The notes under the pieces: generated by a model
What the model saw: the letters and a program-made list of their open reading frames with translations, nothing else
The model's database searches: none
What the model was told of the DNA's origin: nothing
Assembly: GCF_009863985.1 (NCBI RefSeq)
Contig: NZ_WEZT01000002.1
Span: 1 to 59,787, forward strand
DNA from: Furfurilactobacillus milii
GTDB taxonomy: Bacteria; Bacillota; Bacilli; Lactobacillales; Lactobacillaceae
Length of the DNA stretch: 59,787 nucleotides
Direction of reading: 5' to 3'
Program-made: the position numbers and the translations under genes
Shown: positions 23,025-30,184 of the stretch, one piece after another
How the letters are laid out: each line of letters begins with the position of its first letter
Position numbering within the stretch: the first letter of the stretch is position 1

Positions 23025-23774
23025 ATGATCACACAAAGCACCAGCAACATTTTAAAGGACAGCAATTGGAAAATGATTTTATATGCCAAAGCTGGGCAAG
23101 GTAAAACGACTAGCATTCAGTATTTACCTGGTAAAACACTGCTCTTAGATTTAGATAATTCAAGCAAGGTTTTGTCAGGCATTCCAAATATTGAGTTGTA
23201 TAAGTTTGATAACGGAACAAAAGAAGGTCGTCCTTTTGATCGTGAACATCCAATTGAGGACATGAATACCTTTCTGTCCGACCCCGATCTAAAGGAAATC
23301 AGTAAGAAGTTTAACAACGTGGTAATCGACAACGTCTCAAGTCTTGAAAAGGATTGGTTCGTTGAAATGGGTCGCAAAAGTCACAACGGTATTTCAAACG
23401 AAATTCAGGATTACTCACAGTGGACTAACTACTTTGCGCGTATTGTGACAACACTTTACATGATCCCAAACGTAAACATTTTAATTACGGCTTGGGAGCA
23501 AAAGATTGATAACGAACTAGAAAGTGGTCAGACATTTAGCCAATATGCACCAGACGTGCGCTTGAAGTCATTGAATGGGTTCTTAGGACTTGCAGACGTT
23601 GTAGCACGGCTAATCGTGAACCCTAAAACAGGCAACCGTGGGGCAATGCTAGAAGGTAACAACACAGTGTACGCCAAGAACCGCCTAGATAAACGGTCCA
23701 TTGCACCAATCGAAGAAGTATTTGAATTTGGAAAACATAAACCAGTAGCCAAGAAAAAGGAAGGTAACGAATAA
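23025..23774 (+). CDS. AAA family phage nucleotide-binding protein (AAA_24, Sak4-like)
   Basis: 249 residues of RecA-like fold. Walker A is AKAGQGKTTS near residue 21, the Walker B-like strand FNNVVIDNVSSL near residue 100, and ILITAWEQ a later core strand. Proteins of this type include Sak4, a phage single-strand annealing and recombination ATPase that works with an SSB. The next gene encodes a protein with an SSB-type tip, which supports that pairing. Overlaps the next gene (TAATG). Confidence 0.85.
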   Translation: MITQSTSNILKDSNWKMILYAKAGQGKTTSIQYLPGKTLLLDLDNSSKVLSGIPNIELYKFDNGTKEGRPFDREHPIEDMNTFLSDPDLKEISKKFNNVVIDNVSSLEKDWFVEMGRKSHNGISNEIQDYSQWTNYFARIVTTLYMIPNVNILITAWEQKIDNELESGQTFSQYAPDVRLKSLNGFLGLADVVARLIVNPKTGNRGAMLEGNNTVYAKNRLDKRSIAPIEEVFEFGKHKPVAKKKEGNE

Positions 23775-24289
23775 TGTCAGGATTTGATTTGGACTATTCA
23801 GAAGTAAAAGAATTCGGTGTTGAAGATGGAACGTATGAAGTTGTTATTGGCAACTCAAAGCAAGACACTTTTGAACATTCTGGGCTTGATTACATTCAAT
23901 TTGATTTTATTATTCGTAACGACATCAAGGATCAACGTTTTAGCAACGCACACATCTTTTACCGCATTTTCCCAAGCAAGAAAGACGGTAAATATCCAAA
24001 AGGTATGTTGTACGGCGTTGCCAAAGCTGCTGGGCTGCCTAACCACACACATTTTGACAGTTTAGACGACTACTTTGACAAGCTATACCACAAGCCACTA
24101 CTGGTCACTGTTAAGAATGAAGAGTGGGAAAGCAAAGGAAAATCGGGGAAAAATCTAAACGTTAAGGCAATGAAAACAACTAATTTCCCAGAAGTCGGTC
24201 ACGCTTTCAAAACAGCAGACAAGGCAAGCGATCCATTTGAAAGCACTGACAACGATGTCAACATTTCAGACAGTGACTTGCCGTTCTAG
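23774..24289 (+). CDS. DUF669 protein with SSB-like acidic C-terminal tip
   Basis: 171 residues. The N-terminal beta-rich domain (about 1-135; GTYEVVIGNSKQDTF, DYIQFDFIIRND, KGMLYGVAKAAGLP) matches the DUF669 phage family. The last residues are acidic and end in DSDLPF, very close to the DDDIPF tip with which SSB recruits partner proteins. Its place between a Sak4-like ATPase and the replisome organiser suggests a phage single-stranded DNA-binding protein. The tip is seen; the role is inference. Confidence 0.85.
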   Translation: MSGFDLDYSEVKEFGVEDGTYEVVIGNSKQDTFEHSGLDYIQFDFIIRNDIKDQRFSNAHIFYRIFPSKKDGKYPKGMLYGVAKAAGLPNHTHFDSLDDYFDKLYHKPLLVTVKNEEWESKGKSGKNLNVKAMKTTNFPEVGHAFKTADKASDPFESTDNDVNISDSDLPF

Positions 24290-24300
24290 GAGGTAACACA

Positions 24301-25068
24301 ATGGCACAAAGAAGAATGTTCAGCAAAAAAATCACAGATACCGATAAATTCTTAGAGATGCCGTTGTCGTCACAGTCGCTTTATTTTCATCTGAACATGC
24401 ACGCTGATGATGATGGATTTGTTGCTAATCCAAATTCAGTGAAGCGAATGACTGGCGCTCATGATGACGATTTAAAATTGTTGATCGCTAAACAGTTTAT
24501 TTTTGTATTTGAATCCGGAGTGGTTGTGATTAGGGACTGGAAAATCCATAACTACATTGCAAAAGATCGTTACACAAAAACTATCTATTCTGATGAAAAA
24601 CAACAATTGTCAGAAGATGCAAACGGTGCGTATTCGCTTAATACCGGTGACGATAGCGATTTGTATACAGAACGTATACAACCTGTAGACGGATTGGAGA
24701 CACAGGTTAGGTTAGGTAAGGATAGGTTAGGTAAGGATAGTAAAGAACATAGTCCGGCTATCGCCGAACAGTTCCCTTGGCAGTCAGTTATCGATTATTT
24801 GAACGAGAAAACAGGTAAGCATTTCAAACACACAGCGGCTAATAAGACTCTAATCATGGCACGTCACAAAGAAGGCTATAACGCTGACGATATGCGTAAG
24901 GTAATCGATAACAAGACTGCTGACTGGTTAAAGGACAGTAAAATGAACAAGTTCTTGCAGCCATCTACGCTGTTCAGAGCTAGTAAGTTTGAAGGTTACT
25001 TGAATCAAACATCGTCTGTTCCACAACCTGATCCACACATGAATCTGGACAAGATGGAGGACTTCTAA
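24301..25068 (+). CDS. Phage replisome organiser (DnaD-like N-terminus, conserved C-terminal domain)
   Basis: 255 residues. The N-terminal winged-helix part (RMFSKKITDTDKFLEMPLSSQSLYFHL, DDDGFVANP) is typical of phage replication initiators. The C-terminal region (VIDYLNEKTGKHFKHTAANKTLI...GYNADDMRKVIDNK) is the conserved phage replisome organiser domain. The linker is encoded by tandem DNA repeats (24710-24739) and has the peptide LGKDRLGKD. In related phages this linker DNA is the origin bound by the protein itself. The next gene is the helicase loader. Confidence 0.9.
   Translation: MAQRRMFSKKITDTDKFLEMPLSSQSLYFHLNMHADDDGFVANPNSVKRMTGAHDDDLKLLIAKQFIFVFESGVVVIRDWKIHNYIAKDRYTKTIYSDEKQQLSEDANGAYSLNTGDDSDLYTERIQPVDGLETQVRLGKDRLGKDSKEHSPAIAEQFPWQSVIDYLNEKTGKHFKHTAANKTLIMARHKEGYNADDMRKVIDNKTADWLKDSKMNKFLQPSTLFRASKFEGYLNQTSSVPQPDPHMNLDKMEDF
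24661..24739. repeat. Candidate phage replication origin repeats
   Basis: Inside the replisome organiser gene are a perfect inverted repeat TTGTATAC-AGAAC-GTATACAA (24661-24681) and two perfect tandem copies of GGTTAGGTAAGGATA (24710-24739) preceded by a partial GGTTA. This matches the known habit of lactococcal and lactobacillal phages of placing the origin in the initiator gene. Confidence 0.5.
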
Positions 25069-25982
25069 TGGCTGATTTTGCAACGTTGGAAAGCTCTATT
25101 TCAGAACTGTTTAACAACAAACATTTAATGGAAAAAGCTGATTATCCATGTCCAATATGTGGTGGCCCAATGTATTGCTTCAAAGCATCGAAGGCTTACG
25201 AATCAGGACAGCCACAATTCTCATGTCCTAATCCTGAATGCGGTTATAAAGAAGGACAAGATGACAACATCGTGGGCAACGTTTTATCTCCTGAACAGTT
25301 AACTGAAAAATCTGTTCGCACTGGTGCAATCAGATACATGAAATATCACAGTGTCATCACTGACACGTCACTTTGGTCACACAGGTTTGATGACTATGTG
25401 ATCAATAATATGGCCGAGCAACGTGTGTATGACAAGTCGCAGAACTACGTCAAAGCAGTCGTCGCTGGTGGTAATAACCATCTTGTCATGGGCGGCGAAA
25501 CTGGTGTTGGTAAGAGTCATCTGGCTATGTCGATTTTGTGGGAGTTCTTGAAGCAGACAAACTACCAACGTGTAACGAATCGTAGAGATACTGCCGGACG
25601 TGAATATGAGTCGCCTGTTGCTAGACATGTGTTGTACGTGAACTTTCGTGACCTGCTGGAACTGTTGAAGTTGGGGATGAATGATAAGAACACTGCGAAA
25701 GATATGGCAGCAGTCATGAAAGAAATTAAGTTAGCCGAGTTAGTTGTCGTGGATGATTTGGGTGCTGAGTCTTCTAATCGTGACGAGGCTACTGCATACG
25801 TCACAGAGCAGGCTATGAGCATCTTTGAAGCACGACAATACAAGCCGACAGTAATTACCACCAACTTGCACAAAAACGAGCTAGCAGCCGCTTATGACGC
25901 TAGAATTTGGAGCCGTTTGGCAGAGAACTCAACAGGGTTCGTGCTGAATTTTGCGGGTATTCCTGACCATAGGCAGAATTAA
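25068..25982 (+). CDS. DnaC/IstB-type helicase loader ATPase
   Basis: 304 residues. An N-terminal zinc ribbon (CPICGG...CPNPEC, residues 24-58) precedes a AAA+ domain with Walker A GGETGVGKSHLAM near residue 143, Walker B LVVVDDLGAE near residue 226, and sensor 1 TVITTNLHKNEL. It should load the replicative helicase at the phage origin together with the upstream organiser. Starts at the stop of that gene (TAATG). Confidence 0.9.
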   Translation: MADFATLESSISELFNNKHLMEKADYPCPICGGPMYCFKASKAYESGQPQFSCPNPECGYKEGQDDNIVGNVLSPEQLTEKSVRTGAIRYMKYHSVITDTSLWSHRFDDYVINNMAEQRVYDKSQNYVKAVVAGGNNHLVMGGETGVGKSHLAMSILWEFLKQTNYQRVTNRRDTAGREYESPVARHVLYVNFRDLLELLKLGMNDKNTAKDMAAVMKEIKLAELVVVDDLGAESSNRDEATAYVTEQAMSIFEARQYKPTVITTNLHKNELAAAYDARIWSRLAENSTGFVLNFAGIPDHRQN

Positions 25983-26030
25983 TTAGAAAGGATGGTTACG
26001 AGAAATGACTGAAACAGCCATGCCCGACTG

Positions 26031-26282
26031 GTGGACGATACCAGCAATGAATATTCTATGGGTGGAGTAACAGACCTTGAAACTGAATATATTGGAATTG
26101 TTGTCAAAAGTAATTGGTCTTTGGGGATTTTAATTAATAGAATTAGCCACACAGACGCACATATCAATCATTATAACGCTAAAGAATTTGTACCATTTTG
26201 TGAGTTTGATGACCCGGAATCAGACGTATTGTTAAAAGGCAACGTGCACGAGAACCCAGAGCTACTGGAGGAAGACAAATGA
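26031..26282 (+). CDS. Hypothetical phage protein, 5' end possibly frameshifted
   Basis: 83 residues from a GTG without ribosome binding site; body VTDLETEYIGIVVKSNWSLGILINRISHTD. A well-placed site (GAAAGGATGG) instead serves ATG 26005 in another frame, which reads MTETAMPDWW and stops at 26070. Joining the two around 26030 would give a natural protein starting MTETAMPDW-DDTSNEYSM. One missing base could explain this, or it is two real small genes. Confidence 0.45.
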   Translation: MDDTSNEYSMGGVTDLETEYIGIVVKSNWSLGILINRISHTDAHINHYNAKEFVPFCEFDDPESDVLLKGNVHENPELLEEDK

Positions 26283-26836
26283 AATATAGTGAAGCAGAGA
26301 AGCAGATTAAAGCATTATCAAGTAAGTATGATATTAATATGGGTGATGGAGATTTTGTTGTTAATTACAAAAATATGCTTGCTGCGTGGGTTAAAGGAAA
26401 TGAAAGATATTTATTCTATAATAACGAAGAATGCTTTAAAAAATTATCGTTCAGCGACAAGCTTTATATGATTTTATCAGAACTTGCAAGTACCCCACTA
26501 GATGAGCGTGTAGAAGATAAGGAATATTATGTAAAAATTTTCAATGGTGAATTAGGCTATTTAAACATTGATATTTTAACTGGTAAGATGACGGCAGGCA
26601 GTGTTTGCGAAACAGAAATTTTTAAAACTAAATTCACAAATAAAGCTATCAAACAACTAAAGCAACGTGGCGATATTCCGTTGGACTGGAACAAGGTAAC
26701 CTTTGAGGAGGCAAATTGCCAGGACTTCATTGCTGACATTATGGGGATTCGTGATCGTACACAAACGCCAGTGGGCAAAGATAAGTCAGTGATGATTAAT
26801 GGCATTAAGTATGTGCCTGCTAAGGAGAAGAACTAA
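26279..26836 (+). CDS. Hypothetical phage protein
   Basis: 185 residues beginning MKYSEAEKQIKALSSKYDINM, with TGGAGG upstream and a 4-bp overlap with the previous gene. Mixed alpha/beta character, no transmembrane segment, no motif I recognise. The DNA of the first 300 bp looks more AT-rich than its neighbours, suggesting a recently exchanged cassette. Confidence 0.65.
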   Translation: MKYSEAEKQIKALSSKYDINMGDGDFVVNYKNMLAAWVKGNERYLFYNNEECFKKLSFSDKLYMILSELASTPLDERVEDKEYYVKIFNGELGYLNIDILTGKMTAGSVCETEIFKTKFTNKAIKQLKQRGDIPLDWNKVTFEEANCQDFIADIMGIRDRTQTPVGKDKSVMINGIKYVPAKEKN

Positions 26837-26922
26837 TGGAATCTAACGCCGTGAAGGTAAGATTTTTTCACAAACAAGGTCAGCCGTGTGGCAGAAAACT
26901 GGAGGCAGGAACGAATGAGTAA
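26836..26922 (+). CDS. Very small basic phage protein
   Basis: 28 residues (KVRFFHKQGQPCGRKLEAG in the middle), starting at the stop of the upstream gene (TAATG). It overlaps the next small gene by 8 bp. The coupling at both ends supports translation. No family recognised. Confidence 0.4.
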   Translation: MESNAVKVRFFHKQGQPCGRKLEAGTNE

Positions 26923-27016
26923 CGCTTATTACATCACGATGGGATTAGTTGTCACGGTACTCGCGGTGCTAGTTCTACTCGACATCCACAATAACGGAGG
27001 TGGGCCGCGAACATGA
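26915..27016 (+). CDS. Small membrane protein
   Basis: 33 residues with one transmembrane helix (ITMGLVVTVLAVLVLLDI, residues 7-24) and a Gly-rich tail. CTGGAGG site before the ATG at 26915; the stop overlaps the next start (ATGA). Unknown function. Confidence 0.5.
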   Translation: MSNAYYITMGLVVTVLAVLVLLDIHNNGGGPRT

Positions 27017-27504
27017 ACTCACCAACAGCACTGAACAAACGCGGTATAAAGATTGAAAAGTGGGGACAGAAGTTTGACAGCCAAAAGGAGTTAGATTTCT
27101 ACGAGCGTTTCATTCTCAAACAGGTTGACCCTAAACATGTATCTGTCCACCCTAAATTTGTCTTGGCTAAGAAAACAGTTGTGCAACAAGGAGCTGCAAT
27201 TAATAGCATTCGTTACACACCAGATTTTATTATCTACGACGATTTCATGCACATACTGCATGTGTATGACGTTAAGAACTCATTCGGAATATACGGCATT
27301 GATAATGGCAATCGCATTAAATTTCGCTTGTTCGCTATGCACACAGGCGTACCAGTTGAAGCGGTAGTTGTTCGTAAGCACGATTTCAAAGCTGCCTGTA
27401 TCGGTGTGACGAAGCAACTCAATCTAACTGGCAAGGCTAAGACACCAAAACCAATCATTAGAAACGACGTATTTTACAACTGGAAGGAGGCGACCAACTA
27501 TTGA
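27013..27504 (+). CDS. DUF1064 family protein, PD-(D/E)XK nuclease-like
   Basis: 163 residues with the DUF1064 pattern: FDSQKELDFYERFILKQ (acidic helix), VHPKFVLAKK, IRYTPDFIIYDD and HVYDVKN. The D...D-x-K arrangement (Asp in PDF, then Asp and Lys in DVKN) resembles Holliday-junction or VRR-type nucleases. DUF1064 proteins are common in phage replication-late junctions. Nuclease function is inferred. Confidence 0.8.
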   Translation: MNSPTALNKRGIKIEKWGQKFDSQKELDFYERFILKQVDPKHVSVHPKFVLAKKTVVQQGAAINSIRYTPDFIIYDDFMHILHVYDVKNSFGIYGIDNGNRIKFRLFAMHTGVPVEAVVVRKHDFKAACIGVTKQLNLTGKAKTPKPIIRNDVFYNWKEATNY

Positions 27505-27761
27505 AGCAGTTAACGCCAATTGAATATGAACGTTGCTACGTCGCCTATCGTGACTTTCTGGCCGAGGCGTTGCAGGAGCATAAAGGTGATATGCGTGGAA
27601 CAATTACTTGGTCAGAAAACAAGATTCGTGATATGTATCGTTGGAAGATTAATGATCGCGACATTTTAACTGACGCACGACGATATTTAAAAATCGAAGA
27701 CGTGAACAAGATTATGTATGAACTACTGATGGGAGGTGTGGTCAATGGCGCTCAATATTAA
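27501..27761 (+). CDS. Hypothetical phage protein
   Basis: 86 residues with TTG start after GGAAGGAGG, overlapping the previous stop. The protein is helical and basic in the middle (WSENKIRDMYRWKINDRDIL). No family recognised. Confidence 0.55.
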   Translation: MKQLTPIEYERCYVAYRDFLAEALQEHKGDMRGTITWSENKIRDMYRWKINDRDILTDARRYLKIEDVNKIMYELLMGGVVNGAQY

Positions 27762-28020
27762 GATTGACGATACTTACAGCATTACAAGCGACGCTTACAA
27801 CATCATTTTGAATAAAAAGAGTCGTGGTAAGATCGGATCAACTACTCAAACGTATTATCCAAACGTTCGAATGGCTCTGATAGAGTACAGGAGACGTTCA
27901 GCGACCGGTGGAAGCATTTTAGTGGAAACTTTGGACAAATACTTGGAAGAACTACAAAATAGCGAGAATCGTATCTCAAAGATATTAGATGGATTCGAAA
28001 CTAAAGAAGATATTTTCTAG
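27745..28020 (+). CDS. Hypothetical phage protein
   Basis: 91 residues from ATG 27745 with GGAGGTG upstream, overlapping the previous gene by 17 bp. The N-terminal half is beta-like (IKIDDTYSITSDAYNIILN), the C-terminal half helical and acidic. It resembles small DUF5405-type phage proteins, but I am not certain. Confidence 0.6.
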   Translation: MALNIKIDDTYSITSDAYNIILNKKSRGKIGSTTQTYYPNVRMALIEYRRRSATGGSILVETLDKYLEELQNSENRISKILDGFETKEDIF

Positions 28021-28092
28021 GAGGAAGAAAATGGAACGGGCTAAGAATTGAAATTGAAGTATCTGTAATGGATTAACAAAAGGGATGAAGTG

Positions 28093-28929
28093 ATGAAGCA
28101 AAATTACACTAATAGCACAGTTGTTAAGCTTATTAAATCTAACAAGACATTTAAACGCTGTGTTAAACAGTTGGCCGTTGACATGAGAACCAATAAGGTT
28201 GATGCACAGCAAAATTTGATTGTTGAACTAATAGAGCATCGCTTCAGTACAATGCCCAGTTCAACGCTCACAGATGCTTTGCTGGGAAATGATAACAAGC
28301 TAAATCGGAATATTACGTTTGCATACAAAGATTTACGACGGAAGCATTTCAAGAAATTGAAGTGCCAACAAGATAATGAAAAGCCAATTGTAAGTATTGA
28401 ATTTGATGATAAGTCACTTGTTAGACCAGTTTACAAAAGTATTAGTCGTCTTGAAGTTCAAGAACTGAATGACTTTGCCTTTGTCATCTTTAAACCGAAA
28501 ATGGCTCAATTCATTATCAGATATGTTCAAGGGGCAGTTGCAACACAAGATTATTACGGGCTGACAGAAGTGCAGACTAAAAAGAAACTGTATGCTATCA
28601 ATTCTGTGATTAAGGAAAGACGTGATCTAATCGACACCTTACTAAGGACGGATGATGAAATGGCTATTATTGAACAACTTAAATTGCTAGCGCACATTGT
28701 GTTCTTGGTAGAATCAGAGAATTACACTGATCCAGTCATGCACATGTATCTAAACAAGGTTAACGATGAAGACATTATTCAAGACGTATTAGCCATGCCA
28801 GGCTATAGAAAGCCTGGTTTAGTTATTCAAAACTGGGGAATGCCAGATCATATTAAAGCGGATGAATACAACTTTATTAATTGTGTGTACGACAAGGTAG
28901 ATGAACTTAGTGGTCGGGGGATGATGTAA
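28093..28929 (+). CDS. Unrecognised 278-residue phage protein, possible late regulator
   Basis: 278 residues from ATG 28093 after AAAAGGGA. The first 120 residues are basic and Lys-rich (KTFKRCVKQLAVDM, DLRRKHFKKLK). The middle and C-terminal parts are helical (KKKLYAINSVIKERRDLIDTLL, EQLKLLAHIVFL). I do not recognise a family. It stands just before HNH-terS, where siphophages of this type usually encode the activator of late transcription (ArpU/RinA), so a DNA-binding role is possible. Overlaps the HNH gene (TAATG). Confidence 0.6.
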   Translation: MKQNYTNSTVVKLIKSNKTFKRCVKQLAVDMRTNKVDAQQNLIVELIEHRFSTMPSSTLTDALLGNDNKLNRNITFAYKDLRRKHFKKLKCQQDNEKPIVSIEFDDKSLVRPVYKSISRLEVQELNDFAFVIFKPKMAQFIIRYVQGAVATQDYYGLTEVQTKKKLYAINSVIKERRDLIDTLLRTDDEMAIIEQLKLLAHIVFLVESENYTDPVMHMYLNKVNDEDIIQDVLAMPGYRKPGLVIQNWGMPDHIKADEYNFINCVYDKVDELSGRGMM

Positions 28930-29450
28930 TGCGCATGCATAGGTGTAACTGGCTTGGCTGTCATGAACTTATATCTTCCAAAGAAAAGTTTTGTCAGAAA
29001 CACAAAGCGATGAATGCAGATAAATACCATCAGTATATGAGAGACACGGAATCACAGCTTAAACAGTCAGCCGCTGGTCGTAAACAATTGGCTAACCGAG
29101 CTAAACATTACGATGATACCAAGCGACCAGAATATGAGCAGCTGTCCAACGGCAGTATCTTTTACCATAGCCAGCAATGGAAGACCGTCAGCCGTTTTGT
29201 AAAGACACGAGATATGTATTGCTCAGCGATTACCGGAACAGTTCTAAAGGATACTGATGTCATTGTGGATCATATTGTGCCAATGAGACTGATGGACAGT
29301 CAACACAAACTAGATGCTGACAACCTATGGCTTTTAAGTAGAGCACAGCACAATCGCAAGACACACATAGAACAATCCATGTCAGACAATCAACTAAAAC
29401 ATCTGCCTAAAGCATGGTGGATTAAAGTATTAAAGGAGAGAGAACATTAG
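28929..29450 (+). CDS. HNH endonuclease
   Basis: 173 residues. A putative N-terminal zinc site (CNWLGCHELI...FCQKHK) precedes the HNH motif (VDHIVPMRLMD...DNLWLLSRAQHNRKT, about residues 118-150). HNH proteins directly upstream of the terminase genes are required with TerL for cos cleavage in HK97-like phages. The adjacent 200-bp gap therefore probably holds cos. Confidence 0.9.
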   Translation: MRMHRCNWLGCHELISSKEKFCQKHKAMNADKYHQYMRDTESQLKQSAAGRKQLANRAKHYDDTKRPEYEQLSNGSIFYHSQQWKTVSRFVKTRDMYCSAITGTVLKDTDVIVDHIVPMRLMDSQHKLDADNLWLLSRAQHNRKTHIEQSMSDNQLKHLPKAWWIKVLKEREH

Positions 29451-29652
29451 CATGATTAATTAGACAGTCAATACGTATATATAGTGAGAAGACATAATTA
29501 CCCCCGCCCCATCACGTTTAAGAGGCACCGAGCATACCAACTAGGCGCGTGTTTAAACGATGCAGAAATTCAAAACTTTTTTTCTGAGGGGGGTAGAAAC
29601 TCATAAATTGTGATTTAAAAGCATTCCTAACAAGAAAGCAGGTGAAAATTAA
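29451..29652 (+). other. Probable cos region between HNH and terS
   Basis: 200 bp without a gene. It contains C- and G-runs unusual for this phage (TACCCCCGCCCC at 29499, GAGGGGGG near 29586) and an inverted repeat of ATCACGTTTAA (29511) with GTTTAAACGAT (29551). The 36-bp terminase-flanking repeat lies at 29461-29495. The location HNH-cos-terS is standard; the exact nick sites cannot be read from sequence alone. Confidence 0.5.
29461..29495 (+). repeat. Terminase-flanking direct repeat, copy 1
   Basis: TAGACA-N2-CAATACGTATATATAGT followed by GAGAAGACATA. The 17-base core at 29469-29485 recurs exactly at 32053-32069 after terL, with TAGACA and GACATA conserved on both sides. Confidence 0.75.
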
Positions 29653-30180
29653 ATGGCAGGACGACCGAGAAAATTAACAACTAATCCAAGTGATCGAAAA
29701 GACCAACGTGATGCAACCAAGAAATTAGTTGATGAAAATAAAGCTGAACCCAAGCTTGCAATAAATCCGCCCAAGTATTTAAAGTCGTATGCACGTTCTA
29801 TGTATTCAAAGTTGGCTCCAATTTTAAATGACAAAGGTTACATAACGCAATCAGACGCCGCAATCTTGGAATCCTTTTGCATAAACTTTCAAATGTTAAG
29901 AACAGCTTATGAAGACTTGCAGAAGAATGGTCAGACAAAGCCGGCTTACAGAACTGTTGTGGATCCAACCACTGGCGATGTTGTCGCACACGATTTCACT
30001 GGCTACAAGCGGAATCCATCTACCCGGATTATTGATGCCGCAACGGCAAAGCTGAATAGCCTCGGGCAACAGATAGGATTAACACCAGCTAGCCGAGCAA
30101 CGTTTGCAAACTTGAATGTTGACAAAGATGATGATGGTGCCTCAATTGCCGACTTAGCTAAATTGTTTGGCGGTGCTTAA
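29653..30180 (+). CDS. terS: Terminase small subunit, P27 family
   Basis: 175 residues starting MAGRPRK with the P27-family DNA-binding HTH part (YITQSDAAILESFCINFQM) and the conserved GYKRNPSTRIIDAATAKLNSLGQQIGLTPASR. It recognises the packaging site and recruits TerL. The 3' end overlaps the region of the terL start. Confidence 0.93.
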   Translation: MAGRPRKLTTNPSDRKDQRDATKKLVDENKAEPKLAINPPKYLKSYARSMYSKLAPILNDKGYITQSDAAILESFCINFQMLRTAYEDLQKNGQTKPAYRTVVDPTTGDVVAHDFTGYKRNPSTRIIDAATAKLNSLGQQIGLTPASRATFANLNVDKDDDGASIADLAKLFGGA

Positions 30181-30184
30181 CTTA

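Noticed and set aside
28031-28051. GGAGG followed by a six-codon frame (MERAKN)
   Set aside because: Too short to support as a gene; probably a relic or leader before the 28093 gene.
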